The notes beneath the pieces are model-generated. The model had not been told where the DNA came from. It was given only the letters and a program-made list of their open reading frames with translations, and did not search any database. A program made the position numbers and the translations under genes. From the NCBI RefSeq assembly GCF_018476525.1, contig NZ_JAHCST010000002.1, positions 311,215 through 375,214 of the forward strand: DNA of 64,000 nt, given 5' to 3'. Within the stretch, counting starts at the first letter, position 1. Every line of letters begins with the position of its first letter. Positions 26,601 through 64,000 of this stretch are shown here, piece by piece. The stretch is from Acrocarpospora catenulata. Lineage in GTDB: Bacteria; Actinomycetota; Actinomycetes; Streptosporangiales; Streptosporangiaceae.

Positions 26601-29600
26601 GCCGGCCTCGACCGCGGCAAGGCCCGCCAGCAACTCCGCACGGTCGGCCCCGACCACCACCGCACGGTGCTCGAACGCCGATCGCGTCGTCACCAGCGAG
26701 AACGCCGTGTCCACCGGATGCAGATCGCTGTGCGTCGTCAAGTACGCACTCAGGCGAGCCGCCTGATCGTGCAGCGCCTGGCCGGTCTTGCCCGAGATCA
26801 CCCACGGCACCACACCCGCCACCGGCGCCGGGTCCGCCACGCCCGGCTCGGCCTGCGGTGCTTCCGGCCCCGCTTCCAAGATCATGTGTGCGTTCGTGCC
26901 GCTGACCCCGAACGACGACACACCCACCCGCCGTGGACGACCCGTCTCCGGCCACTCCCGCTGCTCGGTCAGCACCTCGACCGCGCCGGAGTCCCAGTCC
27001 ACGTGCGAGGACACCGCGTCCACGTGCAGCGTCTTCGGCAGCACGCCATGCCGCATGGCCATGACCATCTTGATCACACTGGCCACACCCGCCGCCGCCT
27101 GCGAGTGGCCGATGTTCGACTTGATCGAGCCCAGCAGCAGCGGACGGTCGTCCGACCGCTCCTGGCCGTAGGTGGCCAGCAGCGCCTGCGCCTCGATCGG
27201 GTCACCCAGGACCGTGCCGGTCCCGTGTGCCTCGACCGCGTCCACCTCGGACGGCGACACTCCGGCATTGGCCAGCGCCTGACGGATCACCCGGCGCTGG
27301 GACGGGCCGTTCGGCGCCGTCAGGCCGTTGGACGCACCGTCCTGGTTGATCGCCGACCCGCGCACGATCGCCAGCACCTGATGCCCGTTGCGCTGCGCGT
27401 CCGACAACCGCTCCAGCATCACCAGGCCGACGCCCTCGGACCACCCGATACCGTCCGCCGAATCGGAGAACGCCTTGCACCGGGCATCCGACGCCAGCCC
27501 GCCCTGCTCGTCGAACTCCGCGAACGCCGCGAGGGTGGCCATTACCGTCACGCCTCCGGCGAGTGCGCGTGAGCACTCCCCGTTGCGCATGGCCTGCGCC
27601 GCCAGGTGGATGGTCACCAGCGACGACGAGCAGGCGGTGTCCACCGTCACCGCCGGGCCCTCAAGACCGAAGGTGTAGGAGATCCGGCCGGACGCGACAC
27701 TGGCGAGCTGGCCGGTCATGATGTGGCCGAGAGACTCCTCGCCGAGCATGTAGCTTGAGGCGACGGCACCGATGTAGACCCCGGTGTCGCTGCCCCGCAA
27801 CGAGTGCGGATCGATGCCGGCCCGCTCGAAGGTCTCCCAGGCGGTCTCCAGCAGCAGGCGTTGCTGCGGGTCCATCGCCAGCGCCTCGCGTGGCGAGATC
27901 CGGAAGAACTCCGCGTCGAACTGGGGCGCGTCGAAGATGAACCCGCCCTTCAGGCCCAGATCGGTGAAGCTCTCCCAGCCGCGGTCGCTCGGGATCGTCG
28001 TGATGGCGTCCTGTCCTTCCAGGACCAGCTGCCACAGGTCCTCCGGGGAGTTCACCCCGCCGGGATAACGGCAGGCCATCGAGACGATGGCGATCGGGTC
28101 CTCCCCGGTAGAGACCGCGGCCACCGGCACGATGACGTCGCCGTGCGCGCCGAGCACCTCGCTCAGGAGGTGCTCTCCCAGCGCGGCGGGGGTGGGGTAG
28201 TCGAAGACGAGAGTGGACGGCAGGCGCAGTCCGGTGGCCAGGTTGAGCCGGTTGCGCAGCTCGATCGCGGTCAGCGAGTCGAAGCCCAGCTCGCGGAACT
28301 CCCGCCGGACGTCCACCGCCGATGGGTCGGCGTGTCCGAGGACGGCGGCGGCCTGAGCCCGGACCAGGTCGACCACGAACCGGGTCCGCTCGGTCTGTGT
28401 CAGGCCGGCCAGTTGCCGTAGCAGCCCTCCTTCATCGGCAGCGGGCGCCGACGCCGCCGTACGGCGGGTGCTCCGCACGAGGCCGCGCAGCAGCGGCGGG
28501 ACCAGTTGGGCGGGCATCGCCGGCAGGTTCATCGGGACCGGGAGCACCAGAGGTGAATCCGACCCCAGTGACGTGTCGAGCAACGCCATCCCCTGCTCGG
28601 GGGTGATCAGCAGTAGCCCGGTGGCGGTCATCCGCTGCACGTCTGCCTGCGTCATGCCCCCGGTCATCCCGGTGGCCTCCGCCCACAACCCCCACGCCAG
28701 CGACAGGCCCGGCAGTCCCTGGGCCCGGCGGGTGGCCATCAACGCGTCCAGCCACACATTGGCCGCCGCGTAGTTGCCCTGACCGGCGTTGCCCATCACG
28801 CCGGCCAGTGAGGAGAACACCACGAAGCCGGCCAGATCAAGATCCGCGGTGAGCTCGTGCAGGTGCCAGGCGGCGTCCACCTTCGGCCGCAGCACCGACT
28901 CCAGCCGCTCAGGCGTCAGCGAAGTGATGGTTCCGTCTTCGAGGAGTCCGGCCGCGTGAATCACCGCGGTCAGCGGATGCTCGGTGCCGATCCCGGCCAG
29001 CAAACCGGCCACCGCATCCCGATCGGCCATGTCGCAGGCGGCGATGGTCACGTGCGCGCCCTGCGCGGCCAGTTCCTGCGCAAGCTCACGTGCGCCGGCC
29101 GCTTCCAGGCCCCTTCGGCTGGTCAGTAGCAGGTGCCGTACGTCGTGCTCGGCCACCAGGTGCCGGGCCACCTCCGCACCCAGAACACCGGTGCCGCCGG
29201 TGATCAGCACGGTGCCTTCGGGGTTCCACTGCCGGGGCATCGTCAGGACGATCTTGCCGGTGTGCCGGGCCTGGCTCATGAACCGGAACGCCTCACGGCC
29301 CCGCCGCACATCCCACGCCGTCACCGGCAACGGCCGCAACTCACCCGCCGCGACCAACCCCGCCAGCTCGACCAGGATTTCGTGCAACCGCTCCTGCCCG
29401 GCATCTGTCACGTCGAACCACTGATAAACCAGCTCCGGGAACTGGTCCTGGCTGCGGATGTCCAGCTTGCCCAGCTCCACGAACCGGCCACCCGGACGCA
29501 GCAACCGCGCGGAAGCGTCGATGAAGTCGCCGGTCAGCGAGTTGAGGACCACATCGATCCCGCGCTCCCCGCACACCGAACGGAAGCGCTCCTCGAACTC

Positions 29601-32600
29601 CATACTCCGCGAGGAGGCGATGTGATCATCGGGGATGCCCAGCGAGCGCAGCACGTCCCACTTGGCCGGGCTGGCTGTGGCGAACACCTCCACTCCCAGC
29701 CGCTGAGCCAGCTGGATCGCCGCCATGCCGGTCCCTCCGGCACCCGCGTGTACCAGCAGCGACTCGCCCGGCTGCAGCCCGGCCAGATCCATCAGCCCGT
29801 AATAGGACGTCAGGAACGCCACCGGAATCGTCGCCGCCTGCTCGAAGGAGACCCCGTCGGGGATCTTCACCAAGGCCGTGGACTCGGCGACGACCACCGG
29901 GCCGAACGCGCCCTCGGCCAGACCCATCACCCGGTCCCCCGGACGCAGGTCCTCCACCTCGGAGCCGACCTCCAGCACCACGCCGGCGGCCTCGCTGCCC
30001 ATCAGACTGACCACGTCCTGGAACCAGCCCAGCGCGTTGAGTCCGTCCAGCAGGTCACGGAAGTTGATTCCCGCGGCGTGCACCGCGACGCGCACCTGGC
30101 CGGCTCCCAGCGGTTCCGCCACCTTCGGGAAGGGGAGCAACTCCAGGGCGTCCAGGCTGCCCTTGGTCTGGCTGCCCAGCCGCCACGGCACCCCCGTCGG
30201 AGGCACCAGCCCCGAGCCCGACACCAGCGACGCCAACCGCGGCACCCGCACCTCACCCGCACGCACCACCGCCTGCGACTCGTCCGAGGACAGAACCGCG
30301 AGCAGTACGTCGCGTAAAGCCGCGAGCGAGGACTCCTGACCATCCACGTCGACCAGGACGAACCGGCCCGGGTTCTCCGACTGCGCCGACCGCACCAGAC
30401 CCCACACCGCCGCAGCCGCCAGATCGGCGACCGCCTCACCTTCACCCGCCGACACCGCATTCCGCGTCACGAAGAGCAACCGCGAATCGCTGAACCGCTC
30501 CTCGGCCAGCCAGCCCTGGAGCAGGCTCAACACGTCAGCGGTCACCCCGTGCGCCGCCGCCACCGCGTCCGCCATCGGCTCGGTGACGACCTCGACCAGC
30601 ACCACATCCGGCACCGGACCCACTTCGGCCAGCGCCGACAGATCACGATGAACAGCGACTGACTCCCACGTCCCCGCAAGACCCAGCACATCCGGCTCAA
30701 ACCCGGCAAAACCGGCTACCGCCATCGACACCGGATCGACTGCGGGGAGCTCCGACAGCGGAGTCCAGTCCAACCGGAACAGCCCGTCCCGCGTCGCCGG
30801 TGCCCCACCCGCGGCGACCTGATCAGGGGAGAACGCACGGAGCACCAGCGAGCTCACGGACAGCACCGGCTCTCCGGCGGCGTCCACCGCGCTCAGCGAC
30901 ACCGTGTCTTCGCCCACCTTGGCCAGCCGGACGCGCAGCAGCGCCGCTCCGGTGGCGTACAGGCTCACCTCCTGCCAGGAGAACGGCAACCGCGTACCCG
31001 CCGTGACGTCCAGCCCGGCGAACGTTGACGCATGCAACGCCGAATCCAGCAAAGCCGGATGCACTCCGAACGCACCCGCGTCCGACTGCGCCTGCTCGGG
31101 CAGCGCGACCTCGGCGAACACCTCGCCGCCCGCGCCCCACCAGGCCGCCTGCAACCCCTGGAACACCGGGCCGTAGACGAGCGAACTCTCGGCCATCCGC
31201 TTGTAGAAGCCGTCCAGCTCGATCGCGGTCGCGCCGGCCGGCGGCCACACCGCCGCATCGAACGGCACCGCGGCCCGGCCACCCGTGGCGAGCGTGCCGG
31301 TGGCGTGCCGTACCCACTTCACCTCGTCGTCCGCCTCGGCGGGCCGGGCGTAGATGTTCACGCTCCGCCTGCCGGTCTCCTCCGGCGCACCCACCGCGAT
31401 CTGGACCGCGACCGCGTCGTTCTCGCCCAGCACCAGCGGCGCGACCAGCGTCAGCTCCTCGACCACATCGCAGCCGACCTGGTCACCCGCCCGGACCGCC
31501 AGCTCAAGGAAGCCGGTGCCGGGGAAGAACACCATCCCCGCCACCAGGTGATCGGCCAGCCAAGGATGCGACTTCACCGACAGGCGGCCGGTCAGCAGCA
31601 CGCCGTCCGAGTCGGCCAGACTCACAGCGGCGCCCAGCAGCGGGTGCCTGGTCGCGGACAGGCCCAGAACACGGGCGTCACCGCTCTGCTGGGCGGCGTT
31701 CGGCCAGTACCGCTGGTGCTGGAAGGCATAGGTCGGCAGATCGACCCGGCGACCGCCCGGCAGCAGTGCCCGCCAGTCCACCGTCACACCGCGTACGAAC
31801 AACTCTGCGGCCGAGACCAGAACCCGGTCCAGCCCGCCCTCGTCCCGGCGCAACGTCCCGGCGATCACCGCGTCCACCGCGGCCTCGTCCACGCACTCGC
31901 CGATGCCGATCGTGAGCACCGGGTGCGGGCTCACCTCCACGAACACGCGGTGGCGCTGCTCCAGCAGTTCCCCGATCGCCGGGGCGAAGGCCACCGTGTT
32001 GCGCAGGTTGTCACACCAGTACGCCGCGTCGAGTTCCAGCCCCTTCAGCCACTGACCGGTCACGGTCGACAGCATCGGCACCCGCGCCGGCTGCGGCACC
32101 ACCCCGGTCAGGACCTGGGCCAGCTCCCCACCGATCAGATCGACCTGAGCCGAATGCGACGCATAGTCCACCGCGATACGGCGAACCCGCACCCCCTCAC
32201 CCGACCATCGCTCCACCAAGTCTTCAACGGCCTGCACTTCACCGGCCACCACCACTGAGCGAGGGCCGTTGATCGCCGCGACCGACACCCGCCCATCCCA
32301 GGACGACAGCCGCTCACGCACCTGCTCGACCGGCAACGCCACCGACGCCATCGCGCCAAGCCCGGCCAGCCGCTCCCCGATCAGACGGCTGCGCAACGCC
32401 ACCACCCGGGCACCGTCATCCAACGACAGACCACCCGCCACCACCGCGGCCGCGATCTCGCCCTGCGAATGACCCACCACCGCGTCGGGGCGAACACCCA
32501 GCGACTCCCACACCGCCGCCAGCGACACCATCACCGCGAACGACACCGGCTGGACCACATCCACCCGATCCAGCGACGGAGCACCCTCCACCTGGCGGAT

Positions 32601-34415
32601 CACGTCCAGCAGCGACCAGTCCACGAACGGCTCCAACGCCGCCGCGCACTCCGCCATCCGATCCGCGAAGACCGGCGACTCCTCAAGCAGGGCGGCACCC
32701 ATGCCCGCCCACTGCGCCCCCTGGCCTGGGAACACCCACACCGACTTACCGACGACATCGGCCACACCCTCGACCACGCCGCCGGCCGCAGGCTCACCCG
32801 AGGCAACCGCGCCCAAGCCCGCCACCAGCTCGCCGCGATCGCCACCGACCACCACCGCACGGTGCTCGAACACCGACCGCGACACCACCAGCGAGAACGC
32901 CGTATCGACCGGGTCCAGGTCGCCGGCCTCCACATGCGCAGCCAGACGACGCGCCTGACCACGCAACGACTCAGGGGTCTTCGCGGACAGCACCCACGGC
33001 ACCACACCCGGCGCCCGGTCCTGCGGAGTCTCCTCCCCTTCCGGTGTTTCCGGTGCTTGTTCGAGGATGATGTGCGCGTTGGTGCCGCTGATCCCGAACG
33101 AGGACACACCCGCCCGGCGCGGATGACCGTTCTGCTGCCACTCCACCGGCTCGGTCAGCAGCTCCACCGCACCGGCCGACCAGTCCACGTGCGAGGACGG
33201 TTCCGTCACGTGCAGCGTCTTGGGCAGCACACCATGCTGGAGGGCCAGGACCATCTTGATCACACCGGCCACGCCCGCAGCCGCCTGCGTGTGGCCGAGG
33301 TTCGACTTGATCGACCCAAGAAGCAGCGGCCGACCCTCCTCCCGGTCCTGGCCATAGGTCGCCAGCAGCGCCTGCGCCTCGATCGGGTCACCCAGCGTCG
33401 TACCCGTACCGTGGCCTTCGACCGCGTCCACCTCGGACGGCGAGAGCCCGGCACCGGCCAGCGCCTGCCGGATCACCCGCTGCTGCGAAGGACCGTTCGG
33501 CGCGGTCAACCCGTTGGAAGCGCCGTCCTGGTTGATCGCCGAACTACGCATCACCGCCAATACCGGGTGACCGTTGCGCCGCGCGTCCGACAGCCGCTCC
33601 AGCACCAGCATGCCCACACCCTCGGACCAGCTGGTGCCGTCCGCGGTGTCGGAGAACGCCTTGGACCGGCCGTCGGGCGCCATTCCGCCCTGCGCGCTGA
33701 AACCTACGAAGACCATGGGCGATGTCATCACCGTCACACCGCCGGCCAGCGCCAGGCTGCACTCGCCCGACCGCAGCGCCTGCGCCGCCATGTGCATCGA
33801 GACCAGGGACGACGAGCAGGCGGTGTCCACCGTCACCGCCGGGCCCTCCAACCCCAGCGTGTACGACAGACGGCCGGACAACACACTGGCGGCCAGACCG
33901 GTGACACCGTGGCCCTGGAGATCCGCCTGAGCGTGCATGACCAGACTCATGTAGTCCTGGCCGTTGGTGCCCACGAACACGCCGGTGTGGCTGCCCTTCA
34001 GCGAGACCGGGTCGATCCCGGCCCGCTCGATCGCCTCCCAGGACGTCTCCAGCAGCACCCGCTGCTGTGGATCCATCGCCAGCGCCTCACGCGGCGAGAT
34101 GCCGAAGAACCCGGCGTCGAACTCCGCCGCGTCCGCCAGGAACCCACCCTGGTCGATCGCGCCACCCAGCCCTGCCGCCCCTCCCAGATCCCAGCCCCGA
34201 TCGGCCGGGGACGGCGAGATCGCGTCCTCACCCTCGATCAGTAGCCGCCACAAACCCTCAGGAGAACTGACCCCGGCCGGAAAGCGGCACGCCATCGACA
34301 CGATGGCGATCGGCTCGCGCTTACCCGACTCCACCTCTTCGAGCCGCCGACGGGTGTCGTGCAGGTCGGCGGCGATCGACTTGAGGTAGTCAACGAGCTT
34401 CAGGTCTTCCGACAT
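11403..34415 (-). CDS. PKS-B: four-module type I polyketide synthase
   Basis: Assembly-line enzyme of about 7670 residues. The start is the ATG at 34413-34415, chosen for the GGAGGG 8 nt upstream and the MSED docking helix shared with PKS-C and PKS-D. Order: N-terminal docking helix; B1 KS-AT-DH-ER-KR-ACP; B2 KS-AT-DH-KR-ACP; B3 KS-AT-DH-KR-ACP; B4 KS-AT-DH-ER-KR-ACP; C-terminal docking domain. Extenders predicted from AT motifs are methylmalonyl for B1-B3 and malonyl for B4. It receives the chain from PKS-A and passes it to PKS-C, which starts 29 nt after the stop at 11403-11405. Oddities: the B3 DH has lost its catalytic His, and the B2 KS is the most divergent KS in the window. Modules B2-B4 mirror A2-A4. 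Confidence 0.98.
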   Translation of the reverse strand: MSEDLKLVDYLKSIAADLHDTRRRLEEVESGKREPIAIVSMACRFPAGVSSPEGLWRLLIEGEDAISPSPADRGWDLGGAAGLGGAIDQGGFLADAAEFDAGFFGISPREALAMDPQQRVLLETSWEAIERAGIDPVSLKGSHTGVFVGTNGQDYMSLVMHAQADLQGHGVTGLAASVLSGRLSYTLGLEGPAVTVDTACSSSLVSMHMAAQALRSGECSLALAGGVTVMTSPMVFVGFSAQGGMAPDGRSKAFSDTADGTSWSEGVGMLVLERLSDARRNGHPVLAVMRSSAINQDGASNGLTAPNGPSQQRVIRQALAGAGLSPSEVDAVEGHGTGTTLGDPIEAQALLATYGQDREEGRPLLLGSIKSNLGHTQAAAGVAGVIKMVLALQHGVLPKTLHVTEPSSHVDWSAGAVELLTEPVEWQQNGHPRRAGVSSFGISGTNAHIILEQAPETPEGEETPQDRAPGVVPWVLSAKTPESLRGQARRLAAHVEAGDLDPVDTAFSLVVSRSVFEHRAVVVGGDRGELVAGLGAVASGEPAAGGVVEGVADVVGKSVWVFPGQGAQWAGMGAALLEESPVFADRMAECAAALEPFVDWSLLDVIRQVEGAPSLDRVDVVQPVSFAVMVSLAAVWESLGVRPDAVVGHSQGEIAAAVVAGGLSLDDGARVVALRSRLIGERLAGLGAMASVALPVEQVRERLSSWDGRVSVAAINGPRSVVVAGEVQAVEDLVERWSGEGVRVRRIAVDYASHSAQVDLIGGELAQVLTGVVPQPARVPMLSTVTGQWLKGLELDAAYWCDNLRNTVAFAPAIGELLEQRHRVFVEVSPHPVLTIGIGECVDEAAVDAVIAGTLRRDEGGLDRVLVSAAELFVRGVTVDWRALLPGGRRVDLPTYAFQHQRYWPNAAQQSGDARVLGLSATRHPLLGAAVSLADSDGVLLTGRLSVKSHPWLADHLVAGMVFFPGTGFLELAVRAGDQVGCDVVEELTLVAPLVLGENDAVAVQIAVGAPEETGRRSVNIYARPAEADDEVKWVRHATGTLATGGRAAVPFDAAVWPPAGATAIELDGFYKRMAESSLVYGPVFQGLQAAWWGAGGEVFAEVALPEQAQSDAGAFGVHPALLDSALHASTFAGLDVTAGTRLPFSWQEVSLYATGAALLRVRLAKVGEDTVSLSAVDAAGEPVLSVSSLVLRAFSPDQVAAGGAPATRDGLFRLDWTPLSELPAVDPVSMAVAGFAGFEPDVLGLAGTWESVAVHRDLSALAEVGPVPDVVLVEVVTEPMADAVAAAHGVTADVLSLLQGWLAEERFSDSRLLFVTRNAVSAGEGEAVADLAAAAVWGLVRSAQSENPGRFVLVDVDGQESSLAALRDVLLAVLSSDESQAVVRAGEVRVPRLASLVSGSGLVPPTGVPWRLGSQTKGSLDALELLPFPKVAEPLGAGQVRVAVHAAGINFRDLLDGLNALGWFQDVVSLMGSEAAGVVLEVGSEVEDLRPGDRVMGLAEGAFGPVVVAESTALVKIPDGVSFEQAATIPVAFLTSYYGLMDLAGLQPGESLLVHAGAGGTGMAAIQLAQRLGVEVFATASPAKWDVLRSLGIPDDHIASSRSMEFEERFRSVCGERGIDVVLNSLTGDFIDASARLLRPGGRFVELGKLDIRSQDQFPELVYQWFDVTDAGQERLHEILVELAGLVAAGELRPLPVTAWDVRRGREAFRFMSQARHTGKIVLTMPRQWNPEGTVLITGGTGVLGAEVARHLVAEHDVRHLLLTSRRGLEAAGARELAQELAAQGAHVTIAACDMADRDAVAGLLAGIGTEHPLTAVIHAAGLLEDGTITSLTPERLESVLRPKVDAAWHLHELTADLDLAGFVVFSSLAGVMGNAGQGNYAAANVWLDALMATRRAQGLPGLSLAWGLWAEATGMTGGMTQADVQRMTATGLLLITPEQGMALLDTSLGSDSPLVLPVPMNLPAMPAQLVPPLLRGLVRSTRRTAASAPAADEGGLLRQLAGLTQTERTRFVVDLVRAQAAAVLGHADPSAVDVRREFRELGFDSLTAIELRNRLNLATGLRLPSTLVFDYPTPAALGEHLLSEVLGAHGDVIVPVAAVSTGEDPIAIVSMACRYPGGVNSPEDLWQLVLEGQDAITTIPSDRGWESFTDLGLKGGFIFDAPQFDAEFFRISPREALAMDPQQRLLLETAWETFERAGIDPHSLRGSDTGVYIGAVASSYMLGEESLGHIMTGQLASVASGRISYTFGLEGPAVTVDTACSSSLVTIHLAAQAMRNGECSRALAGGVTVMATLAAFAEFDEQGGLASDARCKAFSDSADGIGWSEGVGLVMLERLSDAQRNGHQVLAIVRGSAINQDGASNGLTAPNGPSQRRVIRQALANAGVSPSEVDAVEAHGTGTVLGDPIEAQALLATYGQERSDDRPLLLGSIKSNIGHSQAAAGVASVIKMVMAMRHGVLPKTLHVDAVSSHVDWDSGAVEVLTEQREWPETGRPRRVGVSSFGVSGTNAHMILEAGPEAPQAEPGVADPAPVAGVVPWVISGKTGQALHDQAARLSAYLTTHSDLHPVDTAFSLVTTRSAFEHRAVVVGADRAELLAGLAAVEAGESATGVVLGVSDVDGRMVWVFPGQGAQWAGMGAALLEESPVFAGRMAECAAALEPFVDWSLLDVIRQAEDAPSLDRVDVVQPVSFAVMVSLAAVWESLGIRPDAVIGHSQGEIAAAVVAGGLSLQDGARVVALRSRLIADRLAGLGAMASVALPAEQVWERLSSWDGRVSVAAVNGPNSVVVAGEVQAVEELVERLTEDGVRVRRITVDYASHSAQVDLIGEELAQVLAEVAPRAVRVPMLSTVTGQWVEGPELDAGYWCDNLRNTVNFAPAIGQLLEQRYRAFVEVSTHPVLTIGIGECVDEAAVDAVISGTLRRDEGGLDRVLVSAAELFVRGIAVDWRAVLTGGRQVDLPTYAFQRHRYWSAGVGMSMGNVSAAGLAAVRHPLLGATMGLADSGGVVLAGRLSLSSHPWLADHKVAGMVFFPGTGFLELAIQAGDQVGCDLVEELTLAAPLVLTEGDAVAVQIAVGAPEETGRRSVSVFSRPAEAGDDVPWVRHATGTLATQARTAAPFDATVWPPVGATAIALDGFYNLLADSPLGYGEVFQGLRAAWQGAGGEVFAEVALPEQAQMDAGAFGVHPALLDAALHAVTFAGLDTTAGTRLPFSWQEVSLYATGAALLRVHLAKVGEDAVSVSVVDANGQPVLSARSLVLRPVSADQLAAAGSGPETGRDSMFGLDWISLSEAPVPAADTSVVELTGELASLDPAPDVVMVTVGSADAENVVESTHELVAHVLGLLQQCLADERFEASRLVFVTRGAVEAREGEVVADLAAAAVWGLVRSAQWENPGRFVLVDTDAELSSASLAVVLASGEPQAAVRESTVRVPRLTRMAPAQEAAEQPWNPDGTVLITGGTGGLGGHLARHLVAERGVRHLLLTSRRGLEAPGAVELQAELIAHGVEATVAACDMADRDQVAALLAGVDAAHPLTAVIHTAGVLDDGTIPSLTPERLDAVLRPKVDAAWHLHELTKDLDLAAFILYSSLSGVLGSPGQANYAASNTFLDALAQSRRAEGLAALSLVWGPWTQDTGLTGTLSDVDMRRITRTGMPPLSVEQGMALFDVATALGSLGHAVLVPVRMDLPAMRAFGEVPALLRGLVRAGRRSAASGSVVAATLLNRLAPLGAAERAEVMVDLVRTEAAMVLGHVSPETVEVRREFRELGFDSLTAVELRNRLNAATGLRLPSTLVFDYPTPVALAEFLLNELFGEGADVVVPTAIVSVTNDPIVIVGMSCRFPGEVNSPEDLWRLVAEGGDGIGEFPTTRGWDLGALYSPDRDNPGTSYVLEGGFLESATQFDPGFFGISPHEALAMDPQQRLLLEASWEAVERAGIDPVSLRGSHTGVFAGVMYHDYGMATELPPEAMGFISTGTAGSVVTGRISYTLGLDGPAVTVDTACSSSLVAMHLAAQALRSGECDLALAGGVTVMASPGVFVGFSAQGGLAPNGRCKSFADAADGTSYSEGVGMLLLERLSDARRNGHQVLAIVRGSAVNQDGASNGLTAPNGPSQQRVIRQALAVAGLSPAEVDAVEAHGTGTTLGDPIEAQALLATYGQNRDEDRPLLLGSIKSNIGHTQAAAGVAGVIKMVMALRHGVLPKTLHVDTPSSHVDWTSGAVELLTEPVEWQKNGHPRRAGVSSFGISGTNAHVILEQGPETPEAEPEEQAPGVVPWVLSAKTGQALRAQAGRLASHLNGEPALGLADIAFSLATTRSAFEHRAVVVGRDRQELLAGLSAVESGESATDVVRGAADVVGKSVWVFPGQGAQWAGMGAALLEESPIFAGRMAECAAALEPFVDWSLLDVIRQAEDAPSLDRVDVVQPVSFAVMVSLAALWESLGVRPHAVVGHSQGEIAAAVVAGGLSLQDGARVVALRSRLIADRLAGLGAMASVPLPVEQVRERLAGWDGRVSVAAINGPRSVVVAGELRAVEELVERLTAEEVRVRRIAVDYASHSAQVDLIGAELAQVLAEVAPQSVRVPMLSTVTGQWVEGPELDAAYWCDNLRNTVNFAPAVGELLEQRYRAFVEVSPHPVLTIGIGECVDEAAVDAVITGTLRRDEGGLDRVLISAAELFVRGIEVDWKSVLPGGRRVDLPTYAFQHQRYWPNAQQSGDVRVLGLDATRHPLLGAVMPRADSDGVVLTGRLSLSSHSWLADYVVAGTVMVPGSVFVELAVLAGDQVGCDVVEELLTTPLLLGEGDAVAVQVWVEAAEQSGRRPVNIYARSADAADDLPWVLHATGMLATDAVDAGSFDAAVWPPAGASAIELDGFYEEMAEEGLAYGPAFRGLRAAWRGSDGEIFAELSLPEQVSGAETFGLHPALLDAALHTVPFAGLDDAERGRLPFSWGEVRLYASGATMLRVRLARADGDSVSLMAVDRSGAPVVSARPVVLRPMSDERLAGSDGRGAGRDELFRVDWSVVGGLPEADPAPVTVLDLDSPDLSPLVGSGVVLTEVASDGETVEAAHALTARVLTLLQGWLADDRFADSPLVVVTRGAVATGDGETVTDLPAAAVWGLVRSAHSENPGRFVLVDVDGELSDSVLAGVLACGEPQVAVRGDEVRVPRLARLTPAETVERPWDPDGTVLITGGTGGLGALFARHVVAERGVRRLLLTSRRGLEAPGALELQAELIAHGAEVEIVACDVADRDQVAALLAGIDAGHPLTAVVHTAGVLADGTIPSLTAEGLDTVLRPKVDAAWHLHELTEGRDLAAFVLFSSFAGVLGNAGQGNYAAANAFLDALAESRRARGLAGLSLAWGLWEQETGLTGGLGAIELRRMARAGMPALSAEQGLAAFETAATTVHAAVVATRLQLAVLRTFPEVPHLLRGLVRTGRRSAVSVPVDGDGELLRRLAGLAKAEQVRVLTELVRAQAAVVLGYTSAEAVQARREFRELGFDSLTAVELRNRLNIATGLRLPTTLVFDYPTPIVLAEFLLNELFGEGADVVVPTAMAPVTNDPIVIVGMSCRFPGGVDSPEGLWRLLSEGADAISPAPADRGWDLSMLSGTDLDIQGGFLADAAGFDAGFFGISPREALAMDPQQRLLLEGVWEAVERAGIDPVSLKGSSTGVFVGTNGQDYASLVMNAAPDVQGHAMTGMSASVLSGRLSYTLGLEGPAVTVDTACSSSLVAMHMAAQALRSGECGLALAGGVTVMTTPFGFMGFSAQGVLSPDGRCKAFSDAADGTTWSEGVGVVVLERLSDARRNGHEVLAVVRGSAINQDGASNGLTAPNGPSQQRVIRQALAVSGLSPSEVDAVEAHGTGTKLGDPIEAQALLATYGKDRPQDRPLLVGAIKSNFGHTQAAAGVAGVIKMVLAMRHGMLPKTLHVDEPSSHVDWTSGAVELLTEPAEWPRNGHPRRAGVSSFGISGTNAHVILEEGPQAEPGAVDREPVTEVVPVLVSARTAEVLRAQADRLAAHVAAHDEPALADVAFSLATTRSAFEHRAVVLASDRDGLLAGLGALTEDRPGAGVLRGVAATEPKLAVLFTGQGSQRAGMGRELYDRFPVFAEALDEVIAELDPLLDGSLRDVMFTESESLDQTGWAQPALFAVETALFRLVSSWGVRPEVLAGHSIGEITAAHVAGVLSLSDACALVAARARLMQALPAGGAMVAVQASEDQVADLLAGRSDEVSIAAVNGPASLVLSGAEQPVLEVAARLEERGVKTRRLRVSHAFHSPLMDPMLADFRTVAGRLTYNPPRIPIVSTFTGEAATAEQVCSPGYWVDQVRGAVRFADGVRTLHAQGVRAYLELGPDGVLAAMAAGTLAVDVPDADVALVPTLRKDRDEHTAVMTALAELHVHGVAVDWRALLPRGRRVDLPTYAFQHQWFWPKGLASQVGNVAAAGLAVAGHPLLGAAVGLADSDGVLLTGRLSVRSHPWLADHAVAGMMIFPGTGFLELAIRAGDQVGCDLVEELTLTAPLVLNADDAVAVQVSVSAPDESGRRNVNVYARSAEAADDVPWVRHATGMLATGSAEAGSFDAAIWPPRGATAIELDGLYEDLVADGFDYGPVFRGLRAAWRGSDGEVFAEVALPEQAQSEAGTFGLHPALLDAALHVVAFAGLDDSGGGLVPFSWTGVSLEAVGASVLRVRLVRTAADSVELVAVDAAGAPVVSARSLALRSFSADQLATAAGGQATMGDGLFRLEWAALSDLPEADPVPVAVVGPDPLGLATEQAEVHPDLSALAEADPVPGVVLAGIVTDPAGDAVACAHQVTASALELLQGWLADERLAGSRLVFVTRGAVSAGEGEAVADLAAAAVWGLVRSAQSENPGRFVLVDVDGELPGSVLAGVLACDEPQVALRAGGVRVPRLASLVSGAGLVPPAGVPWRLGSQAKGSLDALELLPFPRAAEPLGAGQVRVAVHATGVNFRDLLDGLNALGWYQDMASLMGSEAAGVVMEVGPGVEDLVPGDRVMGLAEGAFGPVVVAAATALAKVPDGVSFEQAATIPVAFLTSYYGLMDLAGLRPGESLLVHAGAGGVGMAAIQLAQRLGVEVFVTASPAKWDVLRSLGIPDDHIASSRTLEFEEKFGGRGIDVVLNSLTGEFIDATVRLLRPGGRFIEMGKLDIRDQEQFPGLTYHWFDMMDAGPERLREILTELAGLFATGELRPLPVTAWDVRRGREAFRFMSQARHTGKIVLTMPRRWNPEGTVLITGGTGGLGAEVARHLVAEHGVRHLLLVSRRGLEAAGARELAQELGAHVTIAACDVADRDQVAALLAGIGAEHPLTAVIHTAGVLADGTIASLTPEGLESVLRPKVDAAWHLHELTQDLDLADFMVFSSLAGVTGNAGQGNYAAANVWLDALMATRRAQGLPGLSLAWGLWAQTSGMIGSLSQAEVQRMTAAGLPPITTEQGLALFDTAIGSDSPLVLPVPMNLPPMPAQLVPPLFRGLVRGTRRTAASGSAAGDAGEALSRQLAGMAKAEQIWLVVELVRSQAAAVLGHASADAIEEGREFRELGFDSLTTVELRNRLNAATGLRLPVTLIFDYPTPASLAEHIVTEMAPEADTAEEPTVLGDLDRVEAVLSGNALDELTRNGIATRLRQLLAMVSESDTETSEIAVADMLESASTEEILSFIDNELGRSKDL
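11656..17774 (-). other. Module B4: KS-AT(malonyl)-DH-ER-KR-ACP, fully reducing
   Basis: Approximate domains: KS 17774-16520, AT 16200-15170, DH 15110-14290, ER 13680-12740, KR 12715-12200, ACP 11900-11680. The AT has FTGQGSQ, GHSIGE and HAFH (malonyl). The DH His is at 15009-15011. The ER has [11 protein letters not shown] near 13230 and Tyr (13512-13514, GWYQD) where A4 and B1 have Phe. The KR has GGTGGLG, LAD, SSLAG and NYAAAN, and is a few residues short after its RRGLEAAG segment relative to B1. The ACP Ser is at 11781-11783. Predicted CH2CH2. Near-copy of A4 in KS, AT and reductive loop. Confidence 0.95.
17775..22940 (-). other. Module B3: KS-AT(methylmalonyl)-DH(catalytic His to Tyr)-KR-ACP
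   Basis: Approximate domains: KS 22940-21665, AT 21360-20330, DH 20265-19450, KR 18895-18350, ACP 18080-17850. The AT has GHSQGE and YASH. The DH belongs to the PGSV subclass, and the HxxxGxxxxP histidine is replaced by Tyr (TAC, 20166-20168, LADYVVAG). The Asp motif DAALH remains, so the domain is full length but predicted not to dehydrate. The KR has GGTGGLG, LAD, SSFAG and NYAAAN, with neither the Trp of A-type nor the Pro/Tyr pair of B2-type KRs, which points to B1. The ACP Ser is at 17949-17951. Predicted CH(OH)-CH(CH3) with a D-configured hydroxyl. Confidence 0.95.
18812..19064 (-). repeat. Near-identical KR-region tract, copy in module B3
   Basis: Aligned by eye to 52317-52569 in module A3: 253 bp with two mismatches, the first 160 bp identical. 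It spans the end of the KR structural half and the NADPH-binding start of the KR catalytic half. Identity extends through third codon positions, while the flanks on both sides diverge at once. Confidence 0.85.
22941..28100 (-). other. Module B2: KS(divergent)-AT(methylmalonyl)-DH-KR-ACP
   Basis: Approximate domains: KS 28100-26870, AT 26550-25530, DH 25455-24630, KR 24065-23550, ACP 23240-23010. The KS keeps its Cys (27630-27632) and the HGTGT and KSNIGHS histidines. It differs from the others in FFRISP (Arg at 27900-27902, normally Gly), [11 protein letters not shown] and SRALAGG. The AT has GHSQGE and YASH. The DH His is at 25353-25355, followed by YGEVFQGL where others have YGP. The KR has GGTGGLG, LDD, SSLSG and NYAASN. 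The ACP Ser is at 23115-23117. Predicted CH=C(CH3). Confidence 0.94.
28101..34316 (-). other. Module B1: KS-AT(methylmalonyl)-DH-ER-KR-ACP, fully reducing
   Basis: Approximate domains: KS 34316-33060, AT 32740-31710, DH 31650-30840, ER 30190-29240, KR 29215-28700, ACP 28400-28180. The KS has TACSSS; its HGTGT motif is preceded by EG. The AT has GHSQGE and YASH. The DH His is at 31548-31550, with a DSALH second motif. The ER has [11 protein letters not shown] near 29740; at the position usually diagnostic for alpha-methyl configuration it has Phe (30021-30023, GWFQD). The KR has GGTGVLG, LED, SSLAG and NYAAAN. The ACP Ser is at 28275-28277. Predicted CH2-CH(CH3). The only fully reducing module here with a methyl branch. 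Confidence 0.95.
34317..34415 (-). other. N-terminal docking helix of PKS-B
   Basis: Residues 1-33, [12 protein letters not shown] followed by a heptad-like stretch with [14 protein letters not shown], form the coiled coil that precedes the first KS in class 1a docking systems. It differs from the PKS-C and PKS-D helices at several places (Leu for Arg at residue 5, Asp for Glu at residue 9, SIA for WVT at residues 13-15), in step with the different C-terminal docking helix of PKS-A. Confidence 0.85.
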
Positions 34416-34423
34416 GGGCGAAG

Positions 34424-34429
34424 CCCTCC
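34424..34429 (-). promoter_or_regulatory. Ribosome binding site of PKS-B
   Basis: GGAGGG on the minus strand lies 8 nt before the ATG at 34413-34415. It selects the MSED start over an in-frame GTG at 34550, which would lie 95 nt inside PKS-A and has no comparable site. The whole gap between the PKS-A stop and this ATG is 40 nt (34416-34455), with no promoter or terminator that I can see. Confidence 0.85.
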
Positions 34430-34455
34430 AGAGTACTCGCGCATGAGCCGCGCGA

Positions 34456-64000
<29,545 letters not shown>

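Larger units (their letters stand above)
11680..28100 (-). repeat. Three-module repeat block, copy 2 (modules B2-B3-B4)
   Basis: Counterpart of modules A2-A4, with matching AT types, DH subclasses, KR subclasses and overall length. Main departures: the B2 KS is a different, divergent KS, and the B3 DH has Tyr for its catalytic His. Modules C1-C2 match the first two modules of the same pattern. Confidence 0.7.

Overview
The window is a 64-kb internal slice of one very large modular (cis-AT, type I) polyketide synthase locus. The DNA is GC-rich, with strong G/C bias at third codon positions and GGAGG-type ribosome binding sites, and the domain and docking architecture is that of a high-GC actinomycete (Streptomyces or a relative). 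The genus cannot be told from this sequence. Everything recognisable lies on the minus strand, so transcription and chain growth run from right (64000) to left (1). No tailoring, regulatory, resistance, RNA or mobile-element gene is present, and neither the loading module nor the thioesterase lies inside the window.

Layout in the direction of synthesis. PKS-A (34456 to beyond 64000, 5' end missing) carries a partial module A1 (DH-KR-ACP visible) and five complete modules A2-A6. PKS-B (11403-34415) carries modules B1-B4. PKS-C (607-11373) carries modules C1-C2. PKS-D (1-570, 3' end missing) shows its N-terminal docking helix and the first part of a KS. The genes are separated by only 29-40 nt and form one operon-like array. 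Each visible start (MSED...) has a purine-rich RBS exactly 8 nt upstream, and each complete C-terminus ends in a docking domain, which supports the chain-passing order A to B to C to D.

Eleven complete modules can be read. Eight ATs carry the methylmalonyl signature (GHSQGE, YASH): A2, A3, A5, B1, B2, B3, C1, C2. Three carry the malonyl signature (GHSIGE or GHSVGE, HAFH): A4, A6, B4. Every module has DH and KR; A4, B1 and B4 add ER. All KRs have the B-type Asp signature. Two reductive domains have a lost catalytic residue: the B3 DH has Tyr in place of its catalytic His, and the A6 KR has Ala in place of its catalytic Ser. Read literally, the segment made here is, in order, enoyl (A1), methyl-enoyl (A2), methyl-enoyl or hydroxy (A3), CH2CH2 (A4), methyl-enoyl or hydroxy (A5), keto/CH2 (A6), CH2-CHMe (B1), methyl-enoyl (B2), hydroxy-CHMe (B3), CH2CH2 (B4), methyl-enoyl (C1), methyl-enoyl or hydroxy (C2). 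The uncertain entries are modules with an unusual DH subclass (PGSV). I do not recognise the product.

The most interesting internal structure is a repeated three-module block. A2-A3-A4 and B2-B3-B4 have the same domain order, AT specificity, DH subclass and KR subclass, and stay at a near-constant offset of about 33.5 kb. C1-C2 look like the first two modules of a third copy, with D1 continuing it. Short near-identical DNA tracts between equivalent modules point to recent gene conversion.
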